A stretch of 64,000 bases of DNA, from NCBI GenBank assembly GCA_030522415.1, contig CM060106.1:24010074-24074073 (forward strand), read 5' to 3'. Positions 21,111 to 32,417 of the stretch are shown piece after piece; position 1 is the stretch's first letter, and each line of letters begins with the position of its first letter. The notes under the pieces are model-generated. The model was not told the origin of the DNA, made no database searches, and worked only from the letters and a program-made list of their open reading frames with translations. The position numbers and the translations under genes were made by a program. The DNA comes from Channallabes apus. Its lineage: Eukaryota > Chordata > Actinopteri > Siluriformes > Clariidae.

Positions 21111-22121
21111 TTCAATTCAATTCAATTTTATTTGTATAGCGCTTTTAACAATTGACATTGTCTCAAAACAGCTTTACACAATCAAAAGAATTAAAGTTTG
21201 TATGGAATGTGAATGTGTATGAATCAAAATGTTCAGATATTCCCTGGCGAGCAAGCCCGAGGGCGACAGTGGCAAGGAAAAACTCCCTGAGACGGTAATA
21301 GGAAGAAACCTTGAGAGGAACCAGACTCGACAGGGAACCCATCCTCATCTGGGTGAAACAGATAGCAGGAAATGATCTGCATTTATATAGTGTTAAGTGT
21401 TAGGTTCAGCTATAATAGTTGATGTTAATTGATGTTATAATACTTGATGTAAAATGGAGTCCAGTAGTTATTCGAGACTCAGATAGACTTGTAGAAAGTT
21501 CCAGTCCTGAACTATCGAATTGTCAAGTCCTCAGAGAAACAGCTGACCACACCAGTCGAGGCCAGAACCGTCTTTTAAGTATAGAGAATCATCCCCAGAC
21601 ACCAGACGCATCCTAAAGAGACACACGGGGCATCCATGCGGTGAGACCTCCAACCAGAAACCGGGCACCAGGATGGATCAGACAGGTCCGAAGGGCAGAG
21701 GGAGTCTGGATCACTGGCAGCTCAGGAACCACATGTGTAGCTCGACAGAGAGAGAGAGAGAAAGAGTGAAAGGGGGAGACAGGGGGAGAGAGGAAAGAGA
21801 AAGAGGGGGAGGAAGAGAAGAGGAGGAGAGATTGCAATTAGGTATGGTCACAGTCACAATGTCTAACGTGAATGTATATTTACTGTAGAGTGCAAGCAGG
21901 GACTCCGGCAGGACTAATTATGACAGCATAACTAAAAGGGAGAGCCAGAAGGAAACACAAACATGAGGGCTCCCTGAGATGTAAAGCAAACAATCACCTC
22001 ACCGTCAACAAACCTGAGTGATCAAATGAGACTGAGGAAGACAGCATCTAAACATACCAGTTCACCATAATACTCTACGTCCATGAGTCCCCCAGATCTG
22101 CTCCTTTACCTTATGGCAAAT
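21111..22121 (-). other. LINE 3' untranslated region and tail
   Basis: About 1 kb after the ORF2 stop. It includes a purine/pyrimidine strand-biased tract (gagagaga... on + at 21745-21832) and ends with aaataaaattgaattgaatt on -. The 3' end is the likely recognition site for the element's own reverse transcriptase. Confidence 0.7.
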
Positions 22122-25100
22122 CTATTTATAAAATGCTTGGTTAAATAAATAGGTTTTTAGCCTAGACTTAAACACTGAGACTGTGTCTGAGTCCCGAACA
22201 CTATTTGGAAGACTATTCCATAATTTTGGGGCTTTGTAAGAAAAAGCTCTGCCCCCAGCTGTAGTTTTCATAATACGCGGTACTGATAAGCAGCCTGCAT
22301 CCTTTGACCGAAGTAGGCGTGGCGGATCGTAAGACACTAGCAGTTCGCTCAGATACTGCGGCGCGAGACCATTTAATGCCTTATATGTCAAGAGTAGTAT
22401 TTTAAAATCAATGCGAAATTTCACAGGGAGCCAATGCAGTGAAGATAGGATAGGGGTGATGTGCTCATATCTTCTGGTTCTAGTGAGGACTCTCGCTGCT
22501 GCATTTTGGACTAGCTGAAGCTTGTTTATGCACCTAACTGAACAACCAGACAGTAAGGCATTACAATAGTCCAACCTAGAAGTGATAAAAGCATGAACTA
22601 GTTTTTCTGCATCATTTAGCGACAATATATTTCTTATTTTGGCGATATTTCTAAGGTGAAAGAATGCTATCCTGGTGATATTATCTACATGAGCTTCAAA
22701 TGAAAGGCTGGAATCTATAATCACGCCGAGGTCTTTTACTGTTGCACTTGGCGGAACGGAAAGGCCATCTAAAGTTACGGTGTGATCTAAGATTTTACTT
22801 CTAGCTGTATGCGGTCCTATGACTAGAACTTCTGTCTTATCCGGATTAAGCAGAAGGAAGTTAATTAGCATCCAATTTCTTATGTCCTGAACACATTGCT
22901 CAACTTTAGTAAGATGGTTTTTCTCATCAGGTTTTGTAGAGACGTATAGCTGTGTGTCGTCAGCATAACAATGAAAACTAATACCATGCTTACGGATTAT
23001 GTTGCCCAGAGGAAGCATGTAAAGGGAAAAAAGCAGTGGGCCTAAAACTGAACCCTGCGGAACGCCAAACTCCACTAGAGAACATGCAGAATAATCACCA
23101 TTTAAGTCTACATACTGATAACGATCGGTCAAATAGGATCTGAGCCAGGAGAGGGCTGTACCCTTAATTCCTACTAAATTTTCTAATCTGTGAAGAAGAA
23201 TAGCATGATCAATGGTATCAAACGCTGCACTGAGGTCGAGTAATACAAGCATAGTTACACAACCCTGATCAGAGGCCAATAGGAGGTCATTTACTACTTT
23301 AACGAGTGCTGTTTCTGTGCTGTGATGAGGCCTAAATCCTGACTGATACAGTTCATGTATGCGATTTCTATGTAGATATGAGCATAGCTGCTCCGCTACT
23401 ATCTTTTCCAGAATCTTAGAGATAAAGGGGAGGTTTGATATTGGCCTGTAATTGGACAGCTGACAGGGGTCAAGGTCAGGTTTCTTAATTATTGGTTTAA
23501 TAACTGCTACTTTAAAAGATTTTGGAACATAACCAATGCTGAGTGAGGAATTAATTATTCTCAACATCGGTTCTGTTATTACTGGTACTATCTGTTTAAG
23601 AAAATGTGTCGGTATAGGATCTAATATACAGGTTGATGAATTTGCAGAAGAGATGAGTGAAATTAGTTCATTCTCTTCAAGAGGAGTAAAGTATTCTAGG
23701 TTTGAATCTGACATGGCTAGGTTAACATCAGTATCAATTACATTGTTTGGTTTCAAAGCCTCAATTTTATGCCTGATATTTACAATTTTATTATTAAAAA
23801 AGTTCATGAAGTCCTCACTATTGCATGATGTTGTTGTGGAGATTTCTGTAGTGGTCTTATTTCTGGTTAATTTGGCTACGGTATTAAATAAAAATCTAGG
23901 ATTATTTTTATTTTCTTCTATAAGAGTGGAGAGATACGTTGATCTAGCTACACTAAGAGCTTTCCTATAGTTCAGGATGCTCTCTTTCCATGCTATTTGA
24001 AATACCAACAATTTAGTTTGACGCCATTTACGCTCTAATTTCCGAGCAGTCTGTTTTAAAGTGCGCGTGTGATCGTTATACCAGGGAGCGAGTTTCTTAT
24101 CTCTAATAATTTTTCTTTTAGCTGGAGCTACATTATCTAAGGTACAACGAAGTGTCGACTCTAAATATTCAGTCGCCTGATCGAGTTCTGTGGGGTCAGA
24201 CGGTGGCCTAATCGAAGTTGGTAACTCTGGGAGATTACTGATAAAACTCTGTGTGGTAGTTGATGTGAATGTACGTTTAATACGGTAGCGCGGTGCTGTG
24301 CGTACATTATCACTGTGACACACTTGAATGGAGACAAGATAGTGATCTGAGATAATTTCAGACAGTGGAATTGTGAATACATTTCTTATAATTAATCCGA
24401 AGAATATTACTAAATCTAAAGTGTGACCTGCTTTATGAGTGGGTCCTACTACACACTGATTTACACCTACGGAGTCCAGTATGGATATAAATGCTGTTCT
24501 CAGAGGGTCTTCTGGATTCTCAAAATGAATGTTAAAATCTCCAGCAATTAACACTTTGTCTACAGAAATGACCAGGTCTGAGATGAAATCTGCAAATTCA
24601 CTAAGAAATTCAGAATACGGCCCTGGAGGTCTGTAAATTATAATTAGTGGAATCGACTGAGCTGATTTAATATACTTAAATACACTTATGTTACTATAGA
24701 GAATTTCAAATGAGTTAAATTTGTGTCGGTGTTTTTGTACGATAGACAGATTATCATTATGAATAACTGCGACGCCTCCTCCTCTACCAGTTAACCGAGG
24801 CTGGTGTATGTAGCTGTATCCAGGAGGACTAGCTTCATTTAGAGCTACATACTCGTCCTGTTTAACCCATGTTTCAGTTAAACAGAGTATATCAAACGCC
24901 TGATCTGTGATAATTTCATTAACAATAACTGCTTTTGATGTGAGAGATCTAATATTTAACAATCCTAGCTTCAGATCAGAGGTGCCGGCTGCGCATTCAG
25001 TATGATCGGAGTTTGTGGACTTTATGTTAATTAGATTATTGAAACAGACTTTCTGGGTCTTTCTACATTTTTGCTTAGATCGGGGAACAGACACAGTCTC

Positions 25101-25190
25101 AATATGGTGAACCCTGAGTGACGACTCTATGCAGCTAGCAGACGGTTGGTTTAGCCTGTCTGTCTGCTCCCTGGCCTGGGCTCTGGATTG
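22122..25190 (-). CDS. LINE ORF2: endonuclease and reverse transcriptase
   Basis: The open frame starts directly after the ORF1 TGA and runs over 1,000 codons to a stop at 22122. AP-type endonuclease motifs come first ([40 protein letters not shown]). Reverse transcriptase follows ([66 protein letters not shown]). It would nick target DNA and copy LINE RNA in place. The first in-frame ATG is far inside, after the endonuclease (EDFMNFF). A GTG at 25094 is the only start-like codon near the 5' end, so expression by readthrough or another non-AUG route is implied. Confidence 0.9.
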   Translation of the reverse strand, partial: QSRAQAREQTDRLNQPSASCIESSLRVHHIETVSVPRSKQKCRKTQKVCFNNLINIKSTNSDHTECAAGTSDLKLGLLNIRSLTSKAVIVNEIITDQAFDILCLTETWVKQDEYVALNEASPPGYSYIHQPRLTGRGGGVAVIHNDNLSIVQKHRHKFNSFEILYSNISVFKYIKSAQSIPLIIIYRPPGPYSEFLSEFADFISDLVISVDKVLIAGDFNIHFENPEDPLRTAFISILDSVGVNQCVVGPTHKAGHTLDLVIFFGLIIRNVFTIPLSEIISDHYLVSIQVCHSDNVRTAPRYRIKRTFTSTTTQSFISNLPELPTSIRPPSDPTELDQATEYLESTLRCTLDNVAPAKRKIIRDKKLAPWYNDHTRTLKQTARKLERKWRQTKLLVFQIAWKESILNYRKALSVARSTYLSTLIEENKNNPRFLFNTVAKLTRNKTTTEISTTTSCNSEDFMNFFNNKIVNIRHKIEALKPNNVIDTDVNLAMSDSNLEYFTPLEENELISLISSANSSTCILDPIPTHFLKQIVPVITEPMLRIINSSLSIGYVPKSFKVAVIKPIIKKPDLDPCQLSNYRPISNLPFISKILEKIVAEQLCSYLHRNRIHELYQSGFRPHHSTETALVKVVNDLLLASDQGCVTMLVLLDLSAAFDTIDHAILLHRLENLVGIKGTALSWLRSYLTDRYQYVDLNGDYSACSLVEFGVPQGSVLGPLLFSLYMLPLGNIIRKHGISFHCYADDTQLYVSTKPDEKNHLTKVEQCVQDIRNWMLINFLLLNPDKTEVLVIGPHTARSKILDHTVTLDGLSVPPSATVKDLGVIIDSSLSFEAHVDNITRIAFFHLRNIAKIRNILSLNDAEKLVHAFITSRLDYCNALLSGCSVRCINKLQLVQNAAARVLTRTRRYEHITPILSSLHWLPVKFRIDFKILLLTYKALNGLAPQYLSELLVSYDPPRLLRSKDAGCLSVPRIMKTTAGGRAFSYKAPKLWNSLPNSVRDSDTVSVFKSRLKTYLFNQAFYK

Positions 25191-26096
25191 TCACCGATTA
25201 ACTAGACCTCTACTGAGACTATGAGCTATACTACAGGAAATGAGAGCAGCACCTTCCCGAGTGGGATGGACACCGTCCCGCCCTAACAGGCCAGCTTTGC
25301 CCTCAAAGGTCTTCCAATTGTCTATGTAGCCCACATTATTTTTGGAGCACCACCTGGACATCCAGCGGTTCAGCGACCATAACCTGCTGTAAGCTATGTC
25401 GCCACGTCTCATTGGGATGGGACCAGAGCATACTACTTCATCGGACATCGCCTTCGCTAATTTAAACACCTCTGTAAAGTTACTCTTACTAACCTCTGAC
25501 TGACGAAGGCGTATATCGTTAGCTCCAGCATGTACCACTATCTTAGAGAACCTGTGCTGTCCTAGAGCCCTAAGATTACCTGCTATGTCCGGTGCTCTGG
25601 CTCCCGGGATACACCTAACCACTGCCGCTGGCGCCCCTAAAGGTCTAGCTAATGTCACGTGTCTCAGTATAGAGTCTCCTATAACCAGAGCTCTTTCAGG
25701 TTTCTCAGCGGGTGCAGCACTGAGGAGAGCAAACCTGTTGGACACGTGACGCGCAGAGGAGGTGTGCTCCGGTGGGCTAGCCTTAGCGTTAGCTTTGGCT
25801 GAACGAGTATGCCGCCGAGTCGTCACCCACTCGCCCCGCTGTGAGGGCTCTAATGCCGGAGTCGGGGGCTGTTTATCTCCGCCTGTGGCACCCAGACTGT
25901 CCGCTACAGGAATAACGCTGCTCTCACACTCTCTAACCCTCTCTAAAGTCTGGATGCGCTCCTCTAACGCTGATATCTTCTCCGTCAGAGTGCTCACTAA
26001 CACACACCTATCACAAATAAAGTTATCACTAATGACGGAGGAAGAATGTCTAAACATCCTGCACTCTACACACTGAACAAGCTGAACGGTAGACAT
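25191..26096 (-). CDS. LINE ORF1: zinc-knuckle-like, coiled coil, SGNH esterase, 301 aa
   Basis: It begins at an ATG with a CxxC...CxxC pair (Cys9, Cys12, Cys28, Cys31) and a predicted coiled coil at about 33-58 (ISALEERIQTLERV). After a basic linker comes an SGNH-hydrolase domain: GDS at 140-142 with Ser142 as nucleophile, GAND at 191-194 and DGVH at 274-277 supplying Asp and His. Esterase-type ORF1 proteins are known from CR1/L2-clade LINEs, where they are thought to act in the RNA-protein particle. The ORF ends in a single TGA at 25193-25191, and ORF2 continues in the same frame. Confidence 0.88.
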   Translation of the reverse strand: MSTVQLVQCVECRMFRHSSSVISDNFICDRCVLVSTLTEKISALEERIQTLERVRECESSVIPVADSLGATGGDKQPPTPALEPSQRGEWVTTRRHTRSAKANAKASPPEHTSSARHVSNRFALLSAAPAEKPERALVIGDSILRHVTLARPLGAPAAVVRCIPGARAPDIAGNLRALGQHRFSKIVVHAGANDIRLRQSEVSKSNFTEVFKLAKAMSDEVVCSGPIPMRRGDIAYSRLWSLNRWMSRWCSKNNVGYIDNWKTFEGKAGLLGRDGVHPTREGAALISCSIAHSLSRGLVNR

Positions 26097-26180
26097 GATA
26101 ACGTACCTCTGTGTCGGAGTTTTAGTTGTTTAGTTGAGGAAACTCAGTGCTCTGAGACTGAAATTAAATTGGCTGTTAAT

Positions 26181-26734
26181 GTGGAGATGGCAGTTATTTA
26201 AAATAGTAAAATGGTTAAGCTGATTAGCACCACTAATTTGTGCTTTGCAGCGAGAACCTTATAGAACCAAATTAGAGACTGACTTTTAAGGTAGAAACTT
26301 TTCTTTTGCCCCCTAGGTAGTGCCTGATAGCAACCAAAACATTTTATGGAACATGAACATTTCCTGGCAACTGGAATCAATAACATGCATATTTTCTTTA
26401 CCTTTTAAACATATGAACATATTCTTTTGTTTATTCATCTATTTCCTTTTATATAATATTAATTTCATATGAACCATTCCTAAACTTACTGAATTGGAAA
26501 TTTTATGAGTGCACTAGACAAGGATAAATGGAATGTTATGAAACCCAGCTATTTTTATCTGTTTTTAAAAGTACTCAATTTTTATCGTATTTACATAAAT
26601 TATCTTTGCATATTGATTAAAAAAAATTACTTGGAGTAAAGAGTAAACTTATATGTTCATCTGAGTGTTTAATTATATGTATCTTAATCAACTGTGGAAT
26701 TAAATGTGAACAAATGTTCATTGTCTGTGCACAG
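26181..26734 (+). other. end of the large slc8b1 intron
   Basis: AT-rich, no element or gene recognised. It ends at the acceptor gtgcacag before the terminal exon. Confidence 0.5.
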
Positions 26735-26923
26735 CTGGAGTCAGAAGGATTGCTGTGTTGGGTGCTGACAGCAGCATTGGGTCTCTCCCTGGTCTTCTCA
26801 TTTATACTTGTTCCTCTGCAAAGCTTTCACCTGAGCCGAGCCTATGGCATCTTCCTCCTTCTCTTCTATGTCACATTTCTCATCATTGCACTCCTTACAG
26901 AGTTTGGAAAGATCCACATATAA
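26735..26923 (+). CDS. slc8b1: slc8b1 terminal exon
   Basis: It encodes LESEGLLCWVLTAALGLSLV through LLTEFGKIHI and stops at TAA. The GLLxWVLxxALGLSLVFSF and YxxFLxxALLTEFG wording is the C-terminal pair of membrane helices of NCLX. It joins in phase 0 to the exon ending at 1111, with no missing exon. The separation of the last two exons by more than 25 kb is due to transposon growth of the intron. Confidence 0.93.
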   Translation: MESEGLLCWVLTAALGLSLVFSFILVPLQSFHLSRAYGIFLLLFYVTFLIIALLTEFGKIHI

Positions 26924-27290
26924 ACCTGGCACATACCCTGGACACACATATGCAGGAGGTTTTCATATACAAAGTATGCAGGTTGTGGGTTTTTTTTTTT
27001 TAACACTACCCTTGCAGGAAAAACTGCATGGTGTTCTTAAAACTGTTTTATTTTATTTTAGATAACTATTACTTGTTTGTTTGCTTGTTTACTTGCATTA
27101 ATGTATTCCCTTTTTAGTCTCTTATGTGACTGTCAATTAATGCTATAGACAACAGTTTTTGACATGTAGTTATTTGAAATAGTAAACTGTCAAAGAGCTC
27201 ATTTACTAATAAATAAGAGGTAATTTTATATAATTAAATGTAATTAATGAAGGCATTAGCATCCAGCTCAATAAATGTTCATTAATTTTG
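26924..27290 (+). other. probable slc8b1 3' untranslated region
   Basis: AATAAA-type signals occur at about 27208 and 27269 (ctcaataaatgttc). The end of the transcript is a guess from these. Confidence 0.45.
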
Positions 27291-28145
27291 AAAACACCAT
27301 CTTTCAGCATGCATTGAACTTTCACAATGTGAACAATGACTTCGATTACTGTTTGTTTATAACTGCCAAGTGTATTTGATGTTATCTCTGTCCTGTTTTC
27401 ACCACTGTATTTTATTGGTTGTGTGCCTCATGTGTCATAATTCATGAGTGTTTTCAGTTCCCCATTGATTGATCTGTGTGTAATAGATTTAATGTTATGA
27501 AACTATAATTTTAGAATTATGTTAAATTTTAGTATAAATACACAATTTGTTCTACATAATCTCCTTGCTTTTCAATACACATATTTCACTTGACAAAAAA
27601 GCTTTCGCATTCTCTCATTTAAAAAAAAAATGTTTTAGGCTGAGCTGTAATCCACAAATGCACCACTTTCTCACTTTCTTCACTTCATCGGAAGTGAATC
27701 TGCGCCCGTGTCCGATGGAGCAAAAACAGGACTATGGGGAGGATTCCTTATAGCGCTGATTTTGTTCCATCGGACTACAAAGACACACTTTTAACACCTC
27801 AGTTGAGTTTTTGCAAGGTGTGGGCAGACGTGTGCAGACATGCACTGCCATGCAAGATCACAACACCCTTGGATGTTGAATGTTTAGGCTTCAGCTCTTT
27901 AATAAGCATCTCACTGTAACAAGCACTGTTAATTGCTGAACGTTTTTCCTGATAATGTCCAGTTTGTATTTACCCAAATGTTTCTTTAATGGTTAGTTTA
28001 TGCTCTTTTATCATTTGTTTCGGCCCCAGGTACACAGACCGAAAAAAAAAAATCATGTAACACGTGCACAGCAGTGACTGAGGAGAGAGTAAAAGAGAAT
28101 GGAAAATTATGAAAAGACAGTGGAGCCAACAGAAGTTTTGATATA
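27291..28145. other. intergenic sequence, no gene seen
   Basis: A-rich runs near 27621 and 28041, no conserved reading frame. It lies between the tails of slc8b1 and the acid phosphatase gene. Confidence 0.4.
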
Positions 28146-28155
28146 ACATGAGTGT

Positions 28156-28157
<2 letters not shown>

Positions 28158-28190
<33 letters not shown>
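28158..28190. repeat. (TA)n microsatellite
   Basis: About 16 TA units followed by aaaatac and a T run. Confidence 0.9.
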
Positions 28191-28195
<5 letters not shown>

Positions 28196-28311
28196 CATTT
28201 TTTTTTCAATGATCTCAGTGATTTGAGTGTGGCAAATATGCAAAAAAAATTAAATTCAGTAAGGGGCAAATACTTTTTCACAGCACCTGTTCATTCATTC
28301 AGTTATCTAAC

Positions 28312-28484
28312 TAGACAAGTATGTGGCTGCAGTACTATACAAAAACATGCAGATAGAGGTAAGAGCTTCGGTTACATTAGTTCCTTTAACTACCAACATG
28401 ATCTGCATGGAACTAATGTAACTGAAGCTCTTGAACTGTATCTGCATGCTTTTTGCATTGCACTGCTGCCACATAAGTAGCTAG
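28312..28484. repeat. ~165-bp imperfect palindrome (hairpin or MITE)
   Basis: The arm words tatgtggctgcagtactat, catgcagatagagg and agagcttcggttacattagt find their reverse complements on the right (actaatgtaactgaagctct, atctgcatg, gctgccacata). The loop is about 20 bp. A related scrap, attgcagtgctgccacatg, occurs at 37320. Confidence 0.7.
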
Positions 28485-31093
28485 TTAGAAGGAAGAAAAA
28501 CTGTTAATGTTTTTCAGAAGGACTGATTTCAGTGTTTATATAAACTGCCAAACTCCTAGGAATTTCACACTCAAAACTTTACACTAAATGACCAAATCCG
28601 ATTAAAAACGCAGCATGCAAACACTTCATTCCAGTTGGAAGTTTTTTTTCTGATTAGGTTGGACAGTTCTGATTGAAGGGGTGGTGTAAACCTTTGATAA
28701 TCCATTCAACAGGTAAATATTAGCCAAGTAAACACTTGGTTCTGATAAATTTATCTGTAAATATGTAAAGATGCTCTTTCTGTGTATGTTTGCCCAATGG
28801 GGGTATGTAATACAATGTCATAAGTAATGTAATGAAGTAAAAGTACAGACATTTGTTTTAGGATGTAGTGAGGTATAAGTAAAATATCTTCTAATAAAAC
28901 GCCACAGATAAATGCAGATACAGTACAGTAATTATTAAAATTTACTTTATTTCCAACTCTGCTCTTCACATTGCACAACATACAAACACACTTGCACGCA
29001 GAAAACACATTTATTGGGGCACAGGTCTTCCACCTATGAATATGACCTTTTTTCGTGTGCAAAATGAAGGGAACCCTTAAGGTTTAATCACTGCACTATT
29101 CATGACTTCTATCTTCTTGGCACACATAATGGGAGGCAGCAATTCTAATTAAACCAGAGGACTTTAATAATTATCCTTCTTCTTACAAGTTGTTGCTTTC
29201 ATTCTACTGTGCAGATTTTTTTCCCCATCACATTTCTCAACTGCCACTGCTGTTTTTTTGTTTATTTTTAACTGAGCCACTGTGGCTATGTAAATTCATA
29301 CACAAAGTTATTATTCTTTGAGGCTTTAAACTTCTTACAGAAATGAAATGTTACAAGAACCAATTCCTCTAAACAAACTTACAGAAAATGTATTTCTTCA
29401 TGCAAATTTCTACATCACTAAGATCACATTTTATCCCATTCTGATGATTCATATGTTAACTGAAGGGCTGGATCTGTAACATTTGTATTCTCATCACAAT
29501 TGTTAGGAGATTACTGTGGATTCCTGGAAATCTGATATTCTGATGCAAAAAATAATAATTCAGTGAGGTCATTTCTTTTACTTTAGCAAACCAGGCGTTC
29601 ATAGCAGATTAAACTTGACCGTAAAAAAAAAAAAAACTTGAAAAAGTCTTTATCAAATTTTTATTGACCTGGATTTATTTACAATGATAACTTGACATTT
29701 TAAACCTTTAAAAACAATACCAAAAGAACAAACCAAAACCAAGCCCCACAGATTACAGACGTAATAAAAATGTATTTTAATCAAAGCTTGACATCACAAT
29801 GACCTATCATTCATATTCAGCAAAAAAACAAACAAAAAAAACAAAACATTTATGACAGCCAGCAAGGCGGTTAAATTTAATAATTCATATATTAATCACC
29901 AAACATTATAGAATATATATTCTTTTATAAGTATATTCATAAATCTATATGTATATAATAATCTACAATGATGTTAAGCTAATAAAAACTAAATCTAAAA
30001 CTAAAATAAGACAACTTTGGAAATGGCTTATCTTTAGGGGTAGCAACTCATGGTTAAAAGACAATCTGTTCTCACATATGTCATGCTAATTTCACAAAAT
30101 TTCTTTTGATTCTGTAAAGCTACTTTGCAATAATGACCATTGTTAAAAGCATTATATAAATAAAATTGAACTGATGATTGTATCACATTTTTGTGCAAGG
30201 ATCGGATAATTTTTCGGATCAGCAAAAATAAAAAAAAGGAAAGATTTTTCCTTTCTATTTACTTACAAAATTGAAAGAACACTTAAAGCAAGGAAGTTCT
30301 GTCCATTGTCTTAAACAAAAACATTTAAGATGTCCAGTGATTAAATAATAAAAAATATGATATTTTTTTCTTCTGATTAAATTTAAAGTACAAACTGCAT
30401 AACTGCGAACACTTATGACTAGACATGTTTTCAAAGCACTGAAAACTTTAATTGCATTTTTTTTTCTTTTTTTAACATGTAAACAAAGGACAGCTGTAAA
30501 GAATGCTCTTCATTATTAGCTCAAACGATGCCACAGCCATCCATGGGAGTTGGCTATGGTCTCAGGAACTAAGGGGTGTCATCTTTCGCCACCATCAGCA
30601 AGTCAACATCGTAGTCTCAGCAAACTAGCTAATCTTGGATGTGTTTGAGCTTGAGGCAGGATATGCTTTCCTCCACCATTCCCTGACCTTGCAGGAGCAG
30701 CAGTTTGAAAAGAAGTACACAGCTGGCTTCATGCACCCCTCCTAGCCCCCCCCTGCCCCTCTCCCATGACCCCCTACCCTAGTTGGTAACTTCCATGTGA
30801 CAGCGGAGAGCTAGTTCGAGGGTGGAAACTGGTCAACATTGAAGTACAGAGAAAGTCAAGGTGAAAATCAGGAAATTAGGGAGAAAAACTAATGCTTCCT
30901 CCTAAAAACTGTAATATAAAATCATCACAATTTTCACAGCTAAATAAAATGTCAGGACAAGATAGTCCAGCTGGATGGATAGTTAAAAAGTACCTGCTAC
31001 TTTAATAGGAGTACCTGTAAATCTGTATGTGACTAGTTTTTACAGGCCCTCACTATCTGATGACTGTGCATTGTACAAGAGCTGGTATGACTG
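28485..31093. other. intergenic region and possible acp2 3' untranslated region
   Basis: No coding sequence recognised. On - the acid phosphatase transcript continues below 31094. Its polyadenylation site cannot be fixed, though tttatt words near 29658 and 29675 are candidates. The piece aaagcattatataaataaaa at 30145-30172 is a short L2-type LINE 3' tail on +. Confidence 0.35.
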
Positions 31094-31227
31094 TCAAGAC
31101 TGATCACTTTGGTTGACAATGTGGCTGTAACCAGTAACCGGTTCATTTTGCCGGCACAACACAACAAACAATGCTACAATGAGGAACAGAAGAACGATGC
31201 CACAGACAACCAGCCCAACAATCACAT
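31094..31227 (-). CDS. acp2: acp2-like terminal exon: membrane anchor and cytoplasmic tail
   Basis: It encodes DVIVGLVVCGIVLLFLIVAL and more hydrophobic residues, one transmembrane helix, then a short tail with GYSHIVNQSDQS and a stop. A single C-terminal helix and a Gly-Tyr-x-His-hydrophobic tail match lysosomal acid phosphatase, whose tail tyrosine signal drives endocytic delivery to lysosomes. The acceptor is ggtgtag. The split Asp codon joins the exon at 36559-36737. Confidence 0.82.
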
Positions 31228-31835
31228 CTACACCAACACACAAAAGAGAAAAGTAAGAACAGTTACTTAGCTCATCTGGCAGTGAATTTAATCATACAGT
31301 GGTTACTCAACCGGAATGGTTATTACCGTCGCGCTCACCGCTGTTTAAAGGCGACAGCGGCCAAAATAAATCAGTTGCATTTCAAAGTAATTCGTAAAAT
31401 GACCGCCAGGTGGCGCAAAGTGACATTTTCATTCATCGCAGTAAATACAACAGTGATGGTAATTTCCACAACAAACATGAACCAGAGCTATTGATGTGTA
31501 CTGTACAATAATGAGTAAAAAAAATGTATAGTAGATTTATTAACTGAAATAAATAACCATATTTCTGTTATTCCCCACTTAAGGGGGTGGGAGAATTTTC
31601 AAGCCCCACTTGTCAACAAAATTATAACGAAATCGGCCAAGTTTACATTTTATTGAAATATAAATTTCTAAACCAATAAGATCAAATAACACCAAGCTGA
31701 AAACAGATAAAATACACGTGCAATTATTATAACAGGCTTACTTCATCACTTATCTAGAGCTTTCTTTCAAAGAGGTTATTAACGGGTCAAAGGGTTATCA
31801 AAGGGTTATTAACGTGACTGGGGCGTGTTGTCTCT

Positions 31836-31912
31836 AAGTGTCTGAGTGGTGTAGCGGGTAAGGCGTCGCCCATTCATGCGGGTGATCTGGGTTCGATCCC
31901 CGGGTGATGCTG
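31836..31912 (+). repeat. tRNA-like module 1 of copy 2
   Basis: Complete A-box-like (gagtggtgtagcgggtaa) and B-box-like (gggttcgatcccc) parts. It is followed by an AT-rich run and the word cagcatactat, which recurs beside every module. Confidence 0.65.
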
Positions 31913-32147
31913 ATTTATTTTAATTTTTTTATTTTATTTTTCTCAGCATACTATATAAACAGCAAACAAAAACAAAAAAAATCATTGTGCCTGGTATAGG
32001 TTTAATATTCTGTGCGAACCGTTTGTACATCTGATATTTAACAACTATATCATAACACTCAGAATTACCTTTTATTTGGGGTTAAGTGACTGATGTGCCT
32101 AACATCTTTCAGCTGAGCCTCGTTTCACTGAATAATAAGACCACGAC

Positions 32148-32149
<2 letters not shown>

Positions 32150-32178
<29 letters not shown>
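32150..32178. repeat. (CT)n microsatellite
   Basis: About 14 CT units, beside agccacgac-like sequence that is mirrored near 33490-33560. Confidence 0.9.
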
Positions 32179-32184
<6 letters not shown>

Positions 32185-32342
32185 CGAGTCATTAGCACGT
32201 CCCTCCCCCAAATTTAAAGAATACAAGATGGTAGCGTGTGAGTTTGCTGTTTTTTCTATAGTATGCTGAGCAAAATTAAAATAAAACATTTTATTTTCAT
32301 TTATTTTAATTTTGCTATAATTAAAATAAAACTATTTTTAAA

Positions 32343-32417
32343 CAGCATCACCCGGGGATCGAACCCGGATCTCCCATTGAAAGGGCGCGGACTTACCCAC
32401 TGCACCACTCGGAAGCC
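32343..32417 (-). repeat. tRNA-like module 2 of copy 2, inverted
   Basis: On -, ccgagtggtgcagtgggtaa then ccgggttcgatccccggg. It forms an inverted pair with module 1; the AT-rich flank with tagtatgctgag is also inverted. Confidence 0.65.

Larger units (their letters stand above)
21111..26180 (-). mobile_element. near full-length L2/CR1-type LINE, antisense to slc8b1
   Basis: On - it has a short 5' leader, ORF1 (26096-25191), ORF2 (25190-22122) and a ~1-kb 3' untranslated region. The 3' end is gcgctatacaaataaaattg followed by a short ATTGA-type repeat tail at 21111-21130, the usual tail of fish L2-like LINEs. Both frames are open, so this may be a recent copy. The 5' limit near 26180 is approximate. 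Confidence 0.85.

Noticed and set aside
23536..23970. 144-codon frame on +
   Set aside because: Antisense shadow of the LINE ORF2 with no domain of its own.
25092..25094. GTG as a simple start codon for LINE ORF2
   Set aside because: Possible, but eukaryotic initiation at GTG is rare, and the frame is open back to the ORF1 stop, so readthrough is at least as likely.
28148..28480. 110-codon frame starting in the TA microsatellite
   Set aside because: Low-complexity start, and the remainder overlaps a palindrome; no protein similarity recognised.
31836..31912. Functional tRNA gene
   Set aside because: The acceptor stem does not pair convincingly, and the module recurs in altered forms within transposon ends.
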